DNA of 64,000 nucleotides, from NCBI GenBank assembly GCA_003254925.1, contig QANZ01016493.1, positions 1 to 64,000 on the forward strand. The letters are read 5' to 3'. A program made the translations under genes and the position numbers. The first letter of the stretch is position 1; every line of letters begins with the position of its first letter. The stretch comes from Chamaecrista fasciculata (Eukaryota > Streptophyta > Magnoliopsida > Fabales > Fabaceae). The notes below the pieces were generated by a model. It saw only the letters and a program-made list of their open reading frames with translations, did not search any database and was not told where the DNA came from. Below, piece by piece: positions 1 to 11,723 of the stretch.

Positions 1-850
1 AATTTAAATAAATAAATATAAAAAATTTTAAAAAAATTGGCCCAACCTAGGTTTTGATCGAGCCAGGTCTCGGACTTGGCCTAAACCCGGCTCGTGTACA
101 CCCTTAGTATCTGTATGTATAGTTATTAAAAGAAATACTTTTTCTTTATATATATGTTCAAATAGAATATACTAATAAAACATGGTGATTTTTAAGAATT
201 TTCATCTAAAATGAAAATGAGTAAGGTTAACAAACAAGTGGTACATGTCTACATGACAAAATTAAAATGAAGCTACAAAATTGGCTTCTTGTTGAATGTG
301 TTAGTGACATCACCCATCACATGCTTAAATCTAAATGCATTGGGTGAGAGTGATAGGTATAGCCCCTAGACTAGGGATATGAAGATTGGACCACCATGCA
401 TGCCACTAATTTAATGTATAAAATTCTCACTTTTTCATTACATTACAATATTACAGGTAGGGAAGGTAACACAAACAAACTTATAGATGCAATACATGAT
501 GAATGAATCATGACTATATGTGTTTGACTTCATCCTATCCACTCTTTCCTTCTTCTCTTTTTGTCCATCAACTTGTGTTTATTAATTTGATTTGTTTCTG
601 TGGAAAGTTGAGATTATGTGAATCATGCCATGACAATGGATGTTCATCTACATTAAATTACCTTATATTTTCAACTCCAATTTCTGTCCACATGCATACA
701 CTCTCCTTCTCTTCTCTCTGAGATTCACGCATGACGCATGGATTCAATCCAATTTCATCATTATTTTTTTTTTGAAAAAAATGTATATGTTTTGGTAAGT
801 TAAAGTTTAAGTAAATTGAATTTTCAAAAGATTCACTAAAAATGAAATAT
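1..850. other. AT-rich intergenic sequence, no gene seen
   Basis: No convincing coding frame. The first 110 bases contain a GC-richer motif (a GGCCTAAACCCGGCTCG-like phrase followed by TGTACACCC) that resembles the end of a common plant dispersed repeat. The rest is AT-rich with short homopolymers. Confidence 0.6.
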
Positions 851-860
851 TTTTATAGAA

Positions 861-1264
861 GGTCCATGTGGTTTAACCTATTTACAGAAAGGATCCATGT
901 AATTTAAAAGTAGTAAATAAGTGTACGTGATTTACTCCGTTAACAAAAAGGATCATCAGGTATATTTCCGTCCAAAATTTGACAGAAATCTTAGTTAAAA
1001 TATTATTTTAAGACCCCAACTATTAATTTTTATGCGTTTGACTCATATTTGTGCCAAAGTTCTTCTCTCATACAAATAGGGAGTCAAACGCATAAAAATT
1101 AATAGTTAGGGTCTTAAAATAGTATTTTAGCCAAGATTTCTATCAAATTTTGGACGAAAATATACCTCATGACCTTTTTTGTTAATGAAGCAAACCACAA
1201 ACCCTTATTTTTCACTTTTTAAACTATATGGACCATTTCTATAAATGGGACAAACCACATGGAC
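861..1264. repeat. Long inverted repeat (foldback element), arms about 184 bp
   Basis: The left arm at about 861-1044 and the right arm at about 1081-1264 are reverse complements over nearly their whole length with scattered mismatches. They are separated by only about 36 bases. The arms begin with GGTCCATGTGG and meet at GCGTTTGACTC / GAGTCAAACGC. This is the shape of a foldback MITE, and a transcript across it would fold into a long hairpin. No clean target-site duplication was identified. Confidence 0.85.
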
Positions 1265-1676
1265 TTTTTGTATAATTCACCCTATTTTCAAATATAAATA
1301 AACATTTATAAAAATACTCACATATCGTTCAATATTAAAATTTTTATTTAAACTCATAAGAATCAGCTTAATAAATTCTTAATATGGATATTAAATCTCA
1401 ACTGCAAGTACAAGAAAGGCAATTTGCTTTCCAAAACCCATGATTAGATTCTCATTCGGTGATCAAAGTTTGACTATTGCATCTATTTTTGCCTCATAAC
1501 TGTAAAGTAGGAAAAAGCACATAGACATAGTACACAGTTTCAGCCACATTATTTTGTTTCTCACTTTCTTTGTTGTTATATGTAGTGCAATTATGAGAAA
1601 AGGTTGAGTAACTTTGCATCCATTGTCGCCTTTCAAACAACATCACACATTTCTTTTTTCTTACCATGAAATATAT

Positions 1677-1681
1677 ATACA

Positions 1682-1712
<31 letters not shown>
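1677..1712. repeat. (CATA)n microsatellite
   Basis: About eight to nine uninterrupted tetranucleotide repeats (ACATACAT...) flanked by TA-rich sequence. Simple repeat, probably polymorphic in length. Confidence 0.9.
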
Positions 1713-1718
<6 letters not shown>

Positions 1719-2278
1719 GTTTTTTCCTCTGAAATCTGTAACGTATGAAAACTCAATTTTCTTATATCGAACTTGTCTTTTGTGGTCCCTCTTCACCTTT
1801 ATTCCCCAGGAGGCAAGTTCACTTTACAACATAAAAATTTAAATAATACCATTTTAAAGTATACGTAAGTAATATTCCATATTCTGTCCGCAAATAACTC
1901 ATTATATAACCAAATATTTTATGTCGTTAAGTGGAAATCTTAGCACACATTCATTATTGAATCGCAGATATGAGATAGTGGGTTTAATTGAAATTTAAAA
2001 ATTCCACATTACAACTTAAAAGTTCAAGACCACATTTGAGGATAAGATAGCTTCCAGTTCACTTTAGAGCATAAGGATCACTTTAGATAAGAAAGAAGGG
2101 ATAATACATTAACAGTGTCATAATCTCCAAATATGTATCCGAATATTCCCAGCATATTCCAAGGCTTTGTCACCCTCTTTTCTTTCTGGTCCAAGTGAAT
2201 ATATGTACAATCTAAAGGACTTTAAATAAGAATATTTTATTTACAATCCGAGAAACAATATTTCAAAATATTTACAAT
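1713..2278. other. Intergenic sequence and probable 3' UTR of the lipase gene
   Basis: No coding frame is supported. The part next to 2279 lies just past the stop codon of the minus-strand lipase and probably includes its 3' UTR. No polyadenylation site was pinned down. Confidence 0.5.
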
Positions 2279-5200
2279 CTAATCCTTACCAACATCAGTG
2301 CCAGAATTATCATAATCTCCAGAATCAGAAGCAGAGCTAGCAGCATCCAAATCTTTCCCTGGACAGTCATTTTGAACATCACACTCAGTAACTTCAGGAT
2401 CATTACCGTGTTCAAAATCCTGAGTTCTAGGTTGTGTGGGGCTCAATTCTTCTTTCTTCACAACATTAAACACAATCCCATTGTGTATCTTTTCAGGCTG
2501 CAAGAGATCACCTTCACTCACCATTATGCTATCTTGTGTTTTCACCCTTGGGATTTGATGAAGACTGTGCTGGACCGCCACGTGGCGGCTAGCCGCAGCC
2601 AAGCCTCTATTATTATTATTATTATTATTTAGTTCAGTTTCAGAATCTAAGTTCTGGACAAAGTCTATGAACTTATTTGCTGAAGTGGTTCTCATCAAAG
2701 GCCCCCCAGAACGTGTCCATGAGTTCAAATCAACATTCTCAGACTCACTATCACTTCCAAAATCATGCATGCTGCTACGATGTGACTTCCAGTTTTTCTG
2801 TGTTAACGAGTCTTCTTCAAGGGAGCCTGTGGAATTTTCGCGTGCCAAGCAGTTCCATGAAGGGATTCTTCTTGAAGCACTGAATTTGACAGTGGTGGGG
2901 AGGCCATGAGAAGTAGAAGAAGCAGCAGCTGCGGCAGCGGAAGAAGCTCTTTCGGATTTTCTTTTGAGCCTTCTCATGTGGTTGAGCAAAGCAACACACT
3001 CATCAAGTGCAATCTCAATGGCACAGTTTGCTTTTATGGCCGAAAGCTTCTCCCAAGTGCACCTTCTTCCTTGGTTGGCTGCCTTTTGAAGCTCAATGTG
3101 AGAAGGGTTCTGTATGATTTTCAAGTACTGGTGCAACACAAAACAGAAGAAACATCAGGTTGTTATTACCATTACTCTGTTACAAGGTGCCAGGAAATTC
3201 GAAAAAGTTTCTCTAAAACCACACAAAGTGAAGAATCATGAATAGTTTTTAGGCTAAATTGCATAACACCTCCGTGAACTTTAGTCATCGTCAAAAAAAC
3301 TACATGAACTTTAAAAAAGGACGAAAAACAACTCTAAACTTTTGATTTTGTGCAAATAACCTATTCCTTAAAATTTTCATTGAAAAAGTCAATTTTTTTT
3401 TTCAATCTTATTAATTTACCTGACCAAGTGTTGCAGGCATTACAACAGTTACATCACCCTCCCAGTCTTGAGCAAAAAGTTTGGCAAGTCCACCTAATGG
3501 AAAACCAAGTTCCAATACTTGATTACATCTATGTTTCACCTCCATCTCCGTCAGATGAGCAAGCTACAACAGTATCAAAATGCAAGTTTAAGTATAATTG
3601 CTTCAGTTTAAGTATGCTATGGCCAGACAATATTTCAGATTCATCACATAACATTCATAATTACAAACCAGATGCCTTCCTCATTACTATTGATAACAGC
3701 AGAAGCATCCAAAGATGACTCCCAGTTAAGTGCTTGATAAAAAAAAATCTAACACCACTCTTTGAATTTAAGAAATCTATGTTTGCAGCTTGACTATTTC
3801 TATTAAATGGTTTGAATAAAAGCATTGAGAACTAAAGGTAAAGCATAGCAACAATGTCAAAAGAGATATCAAGAAATGGAAATAAACATATGTTACATTT
3901 TATCTGTTCACATAGTTAAAAGTTAAAACATATACTTAGAAAGTTTGCAGCTAAAATGGATCAGAATGAAGCACCAGTTGACCAGTAACAACACATTGGA
4001 AATCCAATTTTTCCTTAATGGACATTGTTATGCTTCATATAGGAGATGGAATTGGAATGGAAAAGCCTCATATAAGAAGCAATAAGCAATAAATTGCATT
4101 AACTACAGACAGACGAGTTAATATGTCTCTACCATGTATTGTATTTGTATAGAGAAACAAGTTCAAGAATACATGCAAACATACCTTGGCAGCAAAATTG
4201 CCTCCATAAGCTCTTACAAATTCTTTCATTCTCAGTAATGGAGCAATATGAGGATTTGCCTGACTGACAATAAAATGATTGACATTGAACAGCTCTTTCA
4301 ATTGTGCCATAGGTAAATCAATCTCCAAGCTACCATCTCTCCATCGACGAGCTGGTGTGGATCCCTCCTCCGGTCCCAAATTAAATGGTGGGTGATAAGG
4401 AACAATCTCTCCACTTCTATCCTTAGCCATCAACTCCTGAGCCTCAAAAAGGCCAGGAAAAGCGCATGAAGCCGTGACAGCACTCCATATAACAACATGA
4501 GGCGATGTCAAGTAGTTGAGGAACCTAGGAGGCTCATGCTTCCTTGGAGAGCAAACAGTTATCCCGAGAACTCGACCTGTCATGTCATAGGCTTCTTGAA
4601 ACGTGAGGTTGCTAGTGAGATGCCTCAACATCATCTGTAACTGTCTGATCTCATGGACAGCACCGAGCGTCGTAACCCTCTTCACAACTGTGAAAATCCC
4701 ACCCATCTGATCAAAAAACTGCAATGAGCGCCATGAATCCTCGAAAAAGCTTTGGAGTTCAGGCCAAGACCTAGTAGCTACAATAGAACACATAATGGAA
4801 CCCACACTTGAACCCGCAATTATTCTAGGCAAGAGCTTGTGTTGTACAAGTGTTTTAACTACACCCACATGGAAAGCTCCTAAAGAAGCACCCCCACTTA
4901 AAAGCAAAGCAGTTCTCCCAAAGGCATGCCTTGTTTCATGCATGAAAGAAAGCTTCTCTTCCAATAAGAGCTCTTCTGAATCTGAATCACACACCATTCT
5001 CAACTGGGTTGATACTTCATCAATATACTCCTTGATTAATTTGGGCACTTGAAGCCTACCTTTGTGAAGGTCAGAGTTACACATATTGCCTAGATTTCTA
5101 ACAAGATCAGCACGCATACAGAATATTATATCTCTAAGAGATCCCTCTTGACGACGATGGCGGAGCTCTTGAAGCTTGTTTCGGACCAATTCTACATCAT

Positions 5201-5600
5201 AAAGGTCTGATTCATTCATCTTTGGTGTCTCTCTATCAAGCATCTTAGCTGCATGAGCCCACTCCTCATAGGTTACTGCAGATCTCATCATGTTTCTCCA
5301 AAACTTCCTCTTGTATGCCATTTCAGCCCTTGCTTTCACATTTGTGTATCGTTTCAACAAGAAAGCAATTATTGTCATCATTGCTAATATCCCTTGTGGG
5401 TTTCTCGGATGCAGCCATGATACCATGGGTGTTATACGTCGCCTAAATGCATAGAAGAGATCTAAAAATAGACGAAATATCTGATGCCTCAAATGTGAGA
5501 AAGACTTGCAGAAAAGAATTCTGAAAGCAATCGTTCGTCCAACAATGCTCGATGGCCCAATTGAAAAGGGGTCGACACTAGCCTCATTACTTATATCCAT
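2279..5600 (-). CDS. SDP1L: SDP1-type patatin-like triacylglycerol lipase
   Basis: Three coding exons on the minus strand: 4185-5600, 3420-3563 and 2279-3127. All introns are GT-AG and join in phase, giving about 802 residues, close to the roughly 825 of Arabidopsis SDP1. The start at 5600 ([16 protein letters not shown]) is the conserved family start; an upstream in-frame ATG at 5684 is ignored because a splice acceptor lies between them. A hydrophobic stretch lies near residues 70-82. The patatin domain runs from about 228 to 430, with glycine-rich [12 protein letters not shown] (235-246), nucleophile elbow GSSVG with Ser265, and catalytic Asp422 in RDGS. The C-terminal region is low complexity, with poly-Ala (584-589) and poly-Asn (687-693). 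SDP1 proteins start storage triacylglycerol breakdown on oil bodies in seedlings. SDP1 versus SDP1-LIKE cannot be decided by eye. Confidence 0.93.
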
Positions 5601-7160
5601 TAATTCCTTAATCAAAAGTAAAAAGGAAAATAAATAATCTGTTCTCAAAATCCCACAGAATATCAGATGATTACTAGAATTCAAAGTGCAATTAACAGAG
5701 AAATAGTTGACCAGGATTTTATGTATGGTTTATATATATATATATGAATTCTGGGTTGAAAGAGTAAAACGTGAAAGGCAAGACATCTGGTGATTTGGCT
5801 ATGTGTAAGAAACTAAAACAATTGAGAAGAAAGGTAATTACTCTGAATCAAAAAAATAAGTCACTTGTGGGTGTAGGTGTATCCCAATGTTTTAGTAATT
5901 GGACCGGTTATTGACCCAGCCAAAAGCTTGGGTCACCGATCACTGGTTCAACTGTTGGGTCAATTGTTGAACTGGTCGAATTAAAAAATAATATATATAT
6001 ATATATATAAATTAAAATATCAAGAAACACTTCTAATTTCTAAATTTAAAGTATTTAAATAACAACTTCAATCTCCAAGTTTTAGTTTCAAGTACTTAAA
6101 AAAGGAAAACCAAATAGAAAGTACTTAAAAATAATAACTTTAAGGACTGTAGTTGTCTAAATATTCAACAAATCAAGCAAAATTTCAGCATCCCAATTAA
6201 AAAAATGCAGCACATCAAGCAATCATCAAAAGAAAATTTCAGCTCATGATTAATTGATTATGATCTTATCTTAACTGAAGTTGTCTGATAAACCAAGTTT
6301 CAATTTCATGGCAGGGAAATTGGTCAACATCCTGGAAGAAAAACCAAAGTACTAAAATGCATCTAAACCTAGTAGGGAAAAAAAACTCAAGCTATTATCT
6401 GACCCATCAAAAGAAGCTTCACCATTTGACCGTTTTTGTCACACCCCAAAACAAGGGATTTTACATTTTAGTGACCCGAGATAACCTTGGTTAAAAGCAT
6501 GCCCAAAATTCATCCTATTGGATTGTCCTACGAATCCTAAGCATTCAGCATATTCAAAATAAAGTACAAAAGAAAACAATTACAGACTTTTTCACTCTGA
6601 TTCTCAAATAATCTCTCTTCTTTGCCTACCAAACTGCTTCTTCCACTGCTAGCCTAGGATCTTAACACAAAATCTGAGTGAACTTACATTGTATTCCTCC
6701 ATTAGAACAAAATCCAGATGTTCACATATTTTCTATCTCAAATGATGATGATGATTTCTATGTACAGATACACATCATTAATCTCTCAGATCATTTTTTT
6801 CCCTAAGGCGTCGAGGAGCAGAAATTAAAACTCACCTTGGTAGCGTCGCAGGAGCTGAATCACCGGCGTCACAGAAGCGAACACGATTTTGAGGAAAAAC
6901 GCATATGGGGTGCCCTAATTTTGTGAGGACAAACGCAGCGTTCTGGAGGGAGAAAAAAAAGAAGAAAAGATTACAAGAGGGTCAAAATCCTGATGAGGGT
7001 AAAAGAAAGTAGAAGTGAAGGGGCTCGCGATGAGAAGAGAGAATTGAAGACGTGAGAGTTAAATAAGCAAAATTGGGAATGAGGGAGGAGGAGATAAAGA
7101 TATTCCGATATGGTGACGAGGCCCTGAATCAGAAAAGTGATTGTTGAAGGTGGCCAAACG
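5601..7160 (-). other. 5' leader of the lipase gene: intron and non-coding first exon
   Basis: On the minus strand CCAAG|GTGAGT at 6836/6835 is a strong donor, and a pyrimidine-rich acceptor ending AG lies at 5607-5608, five bases upstream of the ATG. This predicts a non-coding first exon of roughly 6836-7160 and a leader intron of about 1.2 kb. The intron carries two (TA)n tracts (near 5736-5745 and 5991-6008). The exact transcription start is unknown. Confidence 0.65.
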
Positions 7161-7171
7161 AGACAGACCAA

Positions 7172-8330
7172 AAAACTTCTATTGTTGGACGTTTCTATTT
7201 ACAGCAGTCCAAACTAACGGAAAATACATCTTATCCATATCTTCAAATAATAGTTTTTAATGTGAATTTTTGGAAAAAGAATAATAGTAATAATAAACTG
7301 AAAACGTTTAGGTGAGAAACTCCCACGTTTTTTTTGTTGGCCCAACAACTCCCAAGTTGCTCTGCGACAAAACTGAAAACTTATTTCTAGGTAATTAGGA
7401 GAAAAAAGTTAATTTTTTTTTTTTAATTTTTACTCCAATCTACATTATTATTGTATTTCATATTGATCCAAGTCTTTAGGCAAAAAAAAGATTAAGGTGA
7501 GTCAAGGTACCCTTTTTGTTCTTTATCTCTGAGATAGCTTACATTATCATTTTTTTTTCTTCTAACAATTTTGGTCTCACAAGTTTTTAAAAGTTTCACT
7601 ATTTAGTTTTCAACTCACCTTAATGTCTGGTTTAACTTCATATTTTGAAGAGTCTAATTAAACAAGTAAAAAAAAACTCGTCAATAATAACTCATAATTT
7701 TAAACTTGTTGCATTTGAACTAAAAAACAAGAAATATTGGCTAATTGCACTCATTTGATTATGAAACAAGTTATCTACTTTTGAAGTTTTATTTGATCTT
7801 ATTTAAGGATGGTTAAAAGAAACACATAGTTTTAGAGTCATAATATTTAAATTTCAAACAAGAGAGACATAAACATAGATAAAAAAAAAAACTTTTGAAA
7901 ACCTTATAGGACTAAAATTATAAGGAAAGATGATAAATTGTAATCTACTCCCAACATAAGGGTAAAAGTGTACTTTAGATAAAAATTATTGTAGTAATTA
8001 ATGATAGTAAAAATATATAAAAAATTAGGCTAAATTACACTTTTGATCCCATAACTTTTCTTGTTGCAATTTTGGTCCCATAACTTTGGCAAAGGTCTCA
8101 ATTTGGTCCTATAACTTTTTTATTGCAATTTTGGTCTCATAACTTTTGAAAACGTCTCATCGTTGGTCCCAATATTGATTTTCATCCATTATCAGCCGCT
8201 AAAGATGATCTGACATACTTAGTTGGATGATGACGTGGCAAATATGGGTGAAGTTATGGGACGTATAGAAATCAGCTGGGGACCAACGGTGATACGTTTA
8301 GCCAAAAAGGCCTCTTTGTAACAAAAAGAA
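7172..8330. other. Intergenic, AT-rich, with a dispersed-repeat fragment
   Basis: No gene seen. From about 8030 to 8310 there is a GGTCCCATAACTTT-type repeat with several internal direct copies. Its outer ends share GGCTAAA in opposite orientation, suggesting a decayed foldback MITE. The remainder is unremarkable AT-rich sequence. Confidence 0.5.
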
Positions 8331-8335
8331 ATGGA

Positions 8336-8401
8336 AGTGGGCTTATTGGGCTAAAAGCATGAATTTAAGCCCAAGGCCCATGAAAATGAACCTTAAACCC
8401 T
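8336..8401 (+). promoter_or_regulatory. Site-II (TGGGCT/GGCCCA) and telo-box promoter motifs of the L11 gene
   Basis: Within about 115 bases of the L11 start there are GTGGGCT, TTGGGCT, AGCCCAAGGCCCATG and an AAACCCT telo-box (8395-8401). Clustered TGGGCY site-II elements plus a telo-box are known hallmarks of plant promoters for ribosomal and mitochondrial-machinery genes. That fits the downstream product. Confidence 0.7.
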
Positions 8402-8452
8402 CTGCTATACGCATTTCCCTCGCCGCAAGATCAACGAATCCCTTTTTCCACC

Positions 8453-8920
8453 ATGTCGACCCTAAAGGAGATCCTCACACGGCGGCCTGTGGCGGCGACA
8501 ATCCGGCTGACGGTGCCGGCCGGAGGAGCACGTCCTGCGCCGCCGGTTGGTCCGGCGTTGGGTCAGTACAGGCTAAACCTGATGGCCTTCTGTAAGGACT
8601 TCAACGCACGAACTCAGAAGTACAAGCCCGATACACCAATGGCGGTGACCATTACGGCCTTCAAGGACAACACCTTCGAATTCATCGTGAAGTCGCCGTC
8701 GGTGACGTGGTACCTGAAGAAAGCCGCCGGCATAGACTCCGGTAGCGGCCGGCCGGGCCATGTGGTGGCATCGACGCTGTCTCTGAAGCACGTATACGAG
8801 ATCGCTAAGATTAAACAATCTGATCCTTATTGTCAGTACATGTCTCTTGAGTCTATTAGCAAGTCTATCATTGGCACTGCGAATACCATGGGGATTCAGG
8901 TTGTGAAGGACCTAGATTGA
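8453..8920 (+). CDS. Mitochondrial-type 50S ribosomal protein L11 (uL11m)
   Basis: Single exon, 155 residues, bacterial-type L11. The N-terminal domain has the conserved run PAGGARPAPPVGPALGQ (about residues 22-38), followed by FCKDFNARTQ. The C-terminal RNA-binding domain contains GHVVASTLSLKHVYEIAKIK and ends GTANTMGIQVVKDLD, typical of the family that binds the GTPase-associated region of large-subunit rRNA. There is no long transit peptide, which points to the mitochondrial rather than the plastid L11; some plant mitochondrial ribosomal proteins lack a cleaved presequence. Local GC content is clearly higher than in the flanks. Start chosen because translation begins directly with the family N terminus and the ATG sits in a CCACCATGTCG context. 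A shorter +1-frame ORF at 8359 is a shadow. Confidence 0.93.
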   Translation: MSTLKEILTRRPVAATIRLTVPAGGARPAPPVGPALGQYRLNLMAFCKDFNARTQKYKPDTPMAVTITAFKDNTFEFIVKSPSVTWYLKKAAGIDSGSGRPGHVVASTLSLKHVYEIAKIKQSDPYCQYMSLESISKSIIGTANTMGIQVVKDLD

Positions 8921-9573
8921 TGATTGCTTGCTTGCTTCCCTCTAATTCTAGGTCTATAATAGCATTTGCATTTCCCTGGTTTTCATTGTTGTTTGAGATT
9001 GTAATTGATGTCTCATTTTGGTTGAGTTAGGGTAAGTGAGCTCCCTTGTCTCTTGGAAACTGACCTAGGAAATGAAATTGGAAATTTGGAATTTGGCGCT
9101 TGAATTTTTGGTATATGTTGTTGTCTTACTCATGTCATGTATAATGATTGAATACCCCCAATCAATTGTTAATTCTTTGTAAATTCATTCATGGATATGA
9201 TTCATATATTTCTTGTATTTTTTTGTCTTAATTCCCATTTATTTTGGTTTTATATGGTTTAATTTAATAATTGTGTAAACACGTTTGATTATGAGATACT
9301 AAAAGAAAATACTATGAGGATTATATGTAGGTCCCTCTTATTTGCTTCTTAAATATCATGACTTCTATATGCTATTTGATGGAAACTGCTCCAATAAGAT
9401 GAGATGAAGTCTCCTATCACTATTTAACTTACTATGAAACTTGGATTGCAGTTCATGAGCAGGTTTAGGATTTTGAGTTTGATAATTCCTTAGTTACCGT
9501 ACATAGAGGGGCTTGGAAAGATTTGACGTTGAAGATGAGTTTATATTAACCTTAAGCAACTTGGCATGCCACT
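8921..9573. other. 3' UTR of L11 and intergenic sequence
   Basis: The first 150-300 bases after the stop look like a T-rich plant 3' UTR. No other coding signal is seen up to the TRIM element. Confidence 0.5.
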
Positions 9574-9970
9574 TGATACGAGTCCCACATCGGGTAGTTA
9601 GCTAGGAGTAAAGCACTATATAAGGCCTTGGGCTTTCTAACTTATCAGCTAGCTTTTGGGGTGTGGTTCTCCTAAGGGCTTATACTCGTATCAATTGGTG
9701 CTTTCATTGAGAGCCGACCGACACGGAGGGAGCGACCTATGGGTTGGATTAAGATATGTACGATGCGCCGTGCCGAATACTGGAAGTTGAATGGAGCCGT
9801 GTTGATAGTGTGGGCCGCCGTGGACGTCGGCTTTTGAAGAGGTATGCAATGATACGAGTCCCACATCGGGTAGTTAGCTAAGAGTAAAGCATTATATAAG
9901 GCTTTGGGCTCTCCAACTTCAACAGCTAGCTTTTGGGGTGTGGTTCTCTTAAGGGTTTATACTTGTATCA
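9574..9970 (+). mobile_element. Complete TRIM-like miniature LTR retrotransposon
   Basis: Two near-identical direct repeats of 120-121 bp (9574-9693 and 9850-9970) flank a 156-bp non-coding centre. Each repeat starts TGATACGAGTCCCACATCGG and ends GTATCA, so it has TG...CA ends; the first also forms a 10-bp terminal inverted repeat (TGATACGAGT / ACTCGTATCA). A TATATAAGG box lies inside each LTR. Directly after LTR1 is ATTGGTGCTTTCATTGAGAG, a primer-binding-site-like sequence. The element is bracketed by an exact 5-bp target duplication CCACT (9569-9573 and 9971-9975). It has no coding capacity, so it depends on helper enzymes. The LTRs differ at only about nine positions. Confidence 0.93.
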
Positions 9971-9975
9971 CCACT

Positions 9976-11300
9976 AGCTACTTGAAGAGAAGAGGTTTCT
10001 GTTAAGTGGCTTGCTTTGCCTTTTGTCATAGTCAAAGTAAAAGCAAGGTTTACATGTAATGAAGAGTCAAGATATAGATTATTGATGTTGGCTATCACAG
10101 AATATGATGGTAATTAACTAATTACTAATTAGAAAGGAAGCCAGACATGTAGAGAGTTTGGTCTGTATCTGAGATTAAATATTTGGTGGAAATTGGAAAG
10201 TTCCTCTTGTTTCAAAGTTGAATGTAAGCATAGAACTTGAACTTGAAAAAGGAAGATGAAAAGAATAAAGGAAACAGCCTAATAAAATAAGCCAATGCAC
10301 CCAACCGACGTCACTTGGGGCCCAAAATCATTGAAGTCAAACGAGATTTAGGGGATTTTCTTTTAGGTCTTTTTGGGGTTAATGCACGTGTCTACATTCA
10401 TGAACAAACACACAAAATTCTGCCGCAAATACAGAAAATAGTTCTAGTGTTCAACATAAGCTAAACAGCAACAAACAAACCTATTAATCCAGATCAGAAA
10501 TCACTATAGGACTCAAGCACGAACTCTGGCCATCCAAATTCTCTTTTAATTGTCCAAATTATTAATAACAACAAAAATCAGACAAAATTAAAATTTAAGG
10601 ACCAAAATAGAATAAATATAAAATTTTAAAGATAAAAAAATAAAAAATAATTTTATGATCAAAATAACTATTTGACCTAATATCATTACTTAATATCTTT
10701 AACGTTGATTAACCCATATAAATTGGAATTTTCCCTTCCACTAATATACTTCCTAAGATCTTTTTCATATTTTGATTTAAGTAGTAGAAATATATAAATT
10801 TAAAAATACTAAAATTTACTTTTGAATTGAAAAAGAATAACTAATTCAATTTTTGAATTTATATATATATAATGTAAAAAAGATAGCTTAATTCAAGTTT
10901 TGAAAATTTGAAAATGAGATGTTCTTTTCTAGAAAAAAAAAGTATATTTAAATACACACGTCTTTGTAGTATATTTTTATTATATTCTTGAATTAGAATA
11001 GAAAACAATTAACTAGTATGGGCCAATATAAATTAGACACTCATTAATACTGAGAAAATTTTACATTTTTTAATATTATATAATTATATTACCCAAAACC
11101 AAAGTCGTGTGAAGAAAATCAAAATATAATCGAATCCTAGTTTTTTTTTTTCATAAAAATAGAATCCTAGTTGAAGATACAACAAACAAGAGAATAATTA
11201 ATCAGAAATCTGATTACAAAGACATCAGAACACAATCGTTTTTAAACAGAAAGATACACACGGAGAGAGAAAGATAACTAATATATATATATATATATAT
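9976..11300. other. Intergenic, strongly AT-rich
   Basis: No gene or clear element seen. It contains poly-A/T tracts and ends in a (TA)n microsatellite at about 11281-11300. Confidence 0.5.
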
Positions 11301-11301
11301 A

Positions 11302-11321
11302 CTAGGGGCTTGGCGTGCCCG
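11302..11321 (-). mobile_element. Helitron-like 3' terminus (CTAG end), minus strand
   Basis: Read on the minus strand this is GGGCACGCCAAGCCCCTAG followed by T. It matches the end at 38225-38244 in 19 of 20 bases. Helitrons end in CTRR and insert between A and T. Here the full hairpin arm is degraded. No 5' end (TC) was located. Confidence 0.45.
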
Positions 11322-11723
11322 TTGCATGTAACGTTTGAATTGATTTAAAGTTGAAGATTATATTAAATTTTTATATTGATNTAATATAGTATAATATAAT
11401 ATAGATATATATATTTTGGTTTAGTTATTAAAAACCAAGAGAACCAAAAAAACAAAGAACAAATGTAAACGTGGATTCAATAAATCAATAAAATAACTTG
11501 TAACTAAAAATTAACAAAAAGTAGGAAGAATCCCTAATCTCTTGGATCCCAAGCCACCTTAAAATTCAAGACCCCCTTTTTTCTCTCTCCCTATATATAT
11601 AGTTATTTACACACACACACCTTCCACAAAATAGTGTGTAGTTGAATAAACCATCTTCAATACTCAGCCTCAAAAACCCACTAGAAAAATATTCTCTCCT
11701 CTTTAATTTCTCTTGTTCATTCC

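Noticed and set aside
503-721. 72-aa ORF at the left edge
   Set aside because: Hydrophobic, T-rich translation with no family resemblance, promoter or splice signals.
9574-9970. Direct repeats considered as a CRISPR-like array or a Cassandra element
   Set aside because: Only two repeats with TG..CA ends and a 5-bp target duplication, so an LTR element; the LTR lacks the 5S rRNA-like segment that defines Cassandra.
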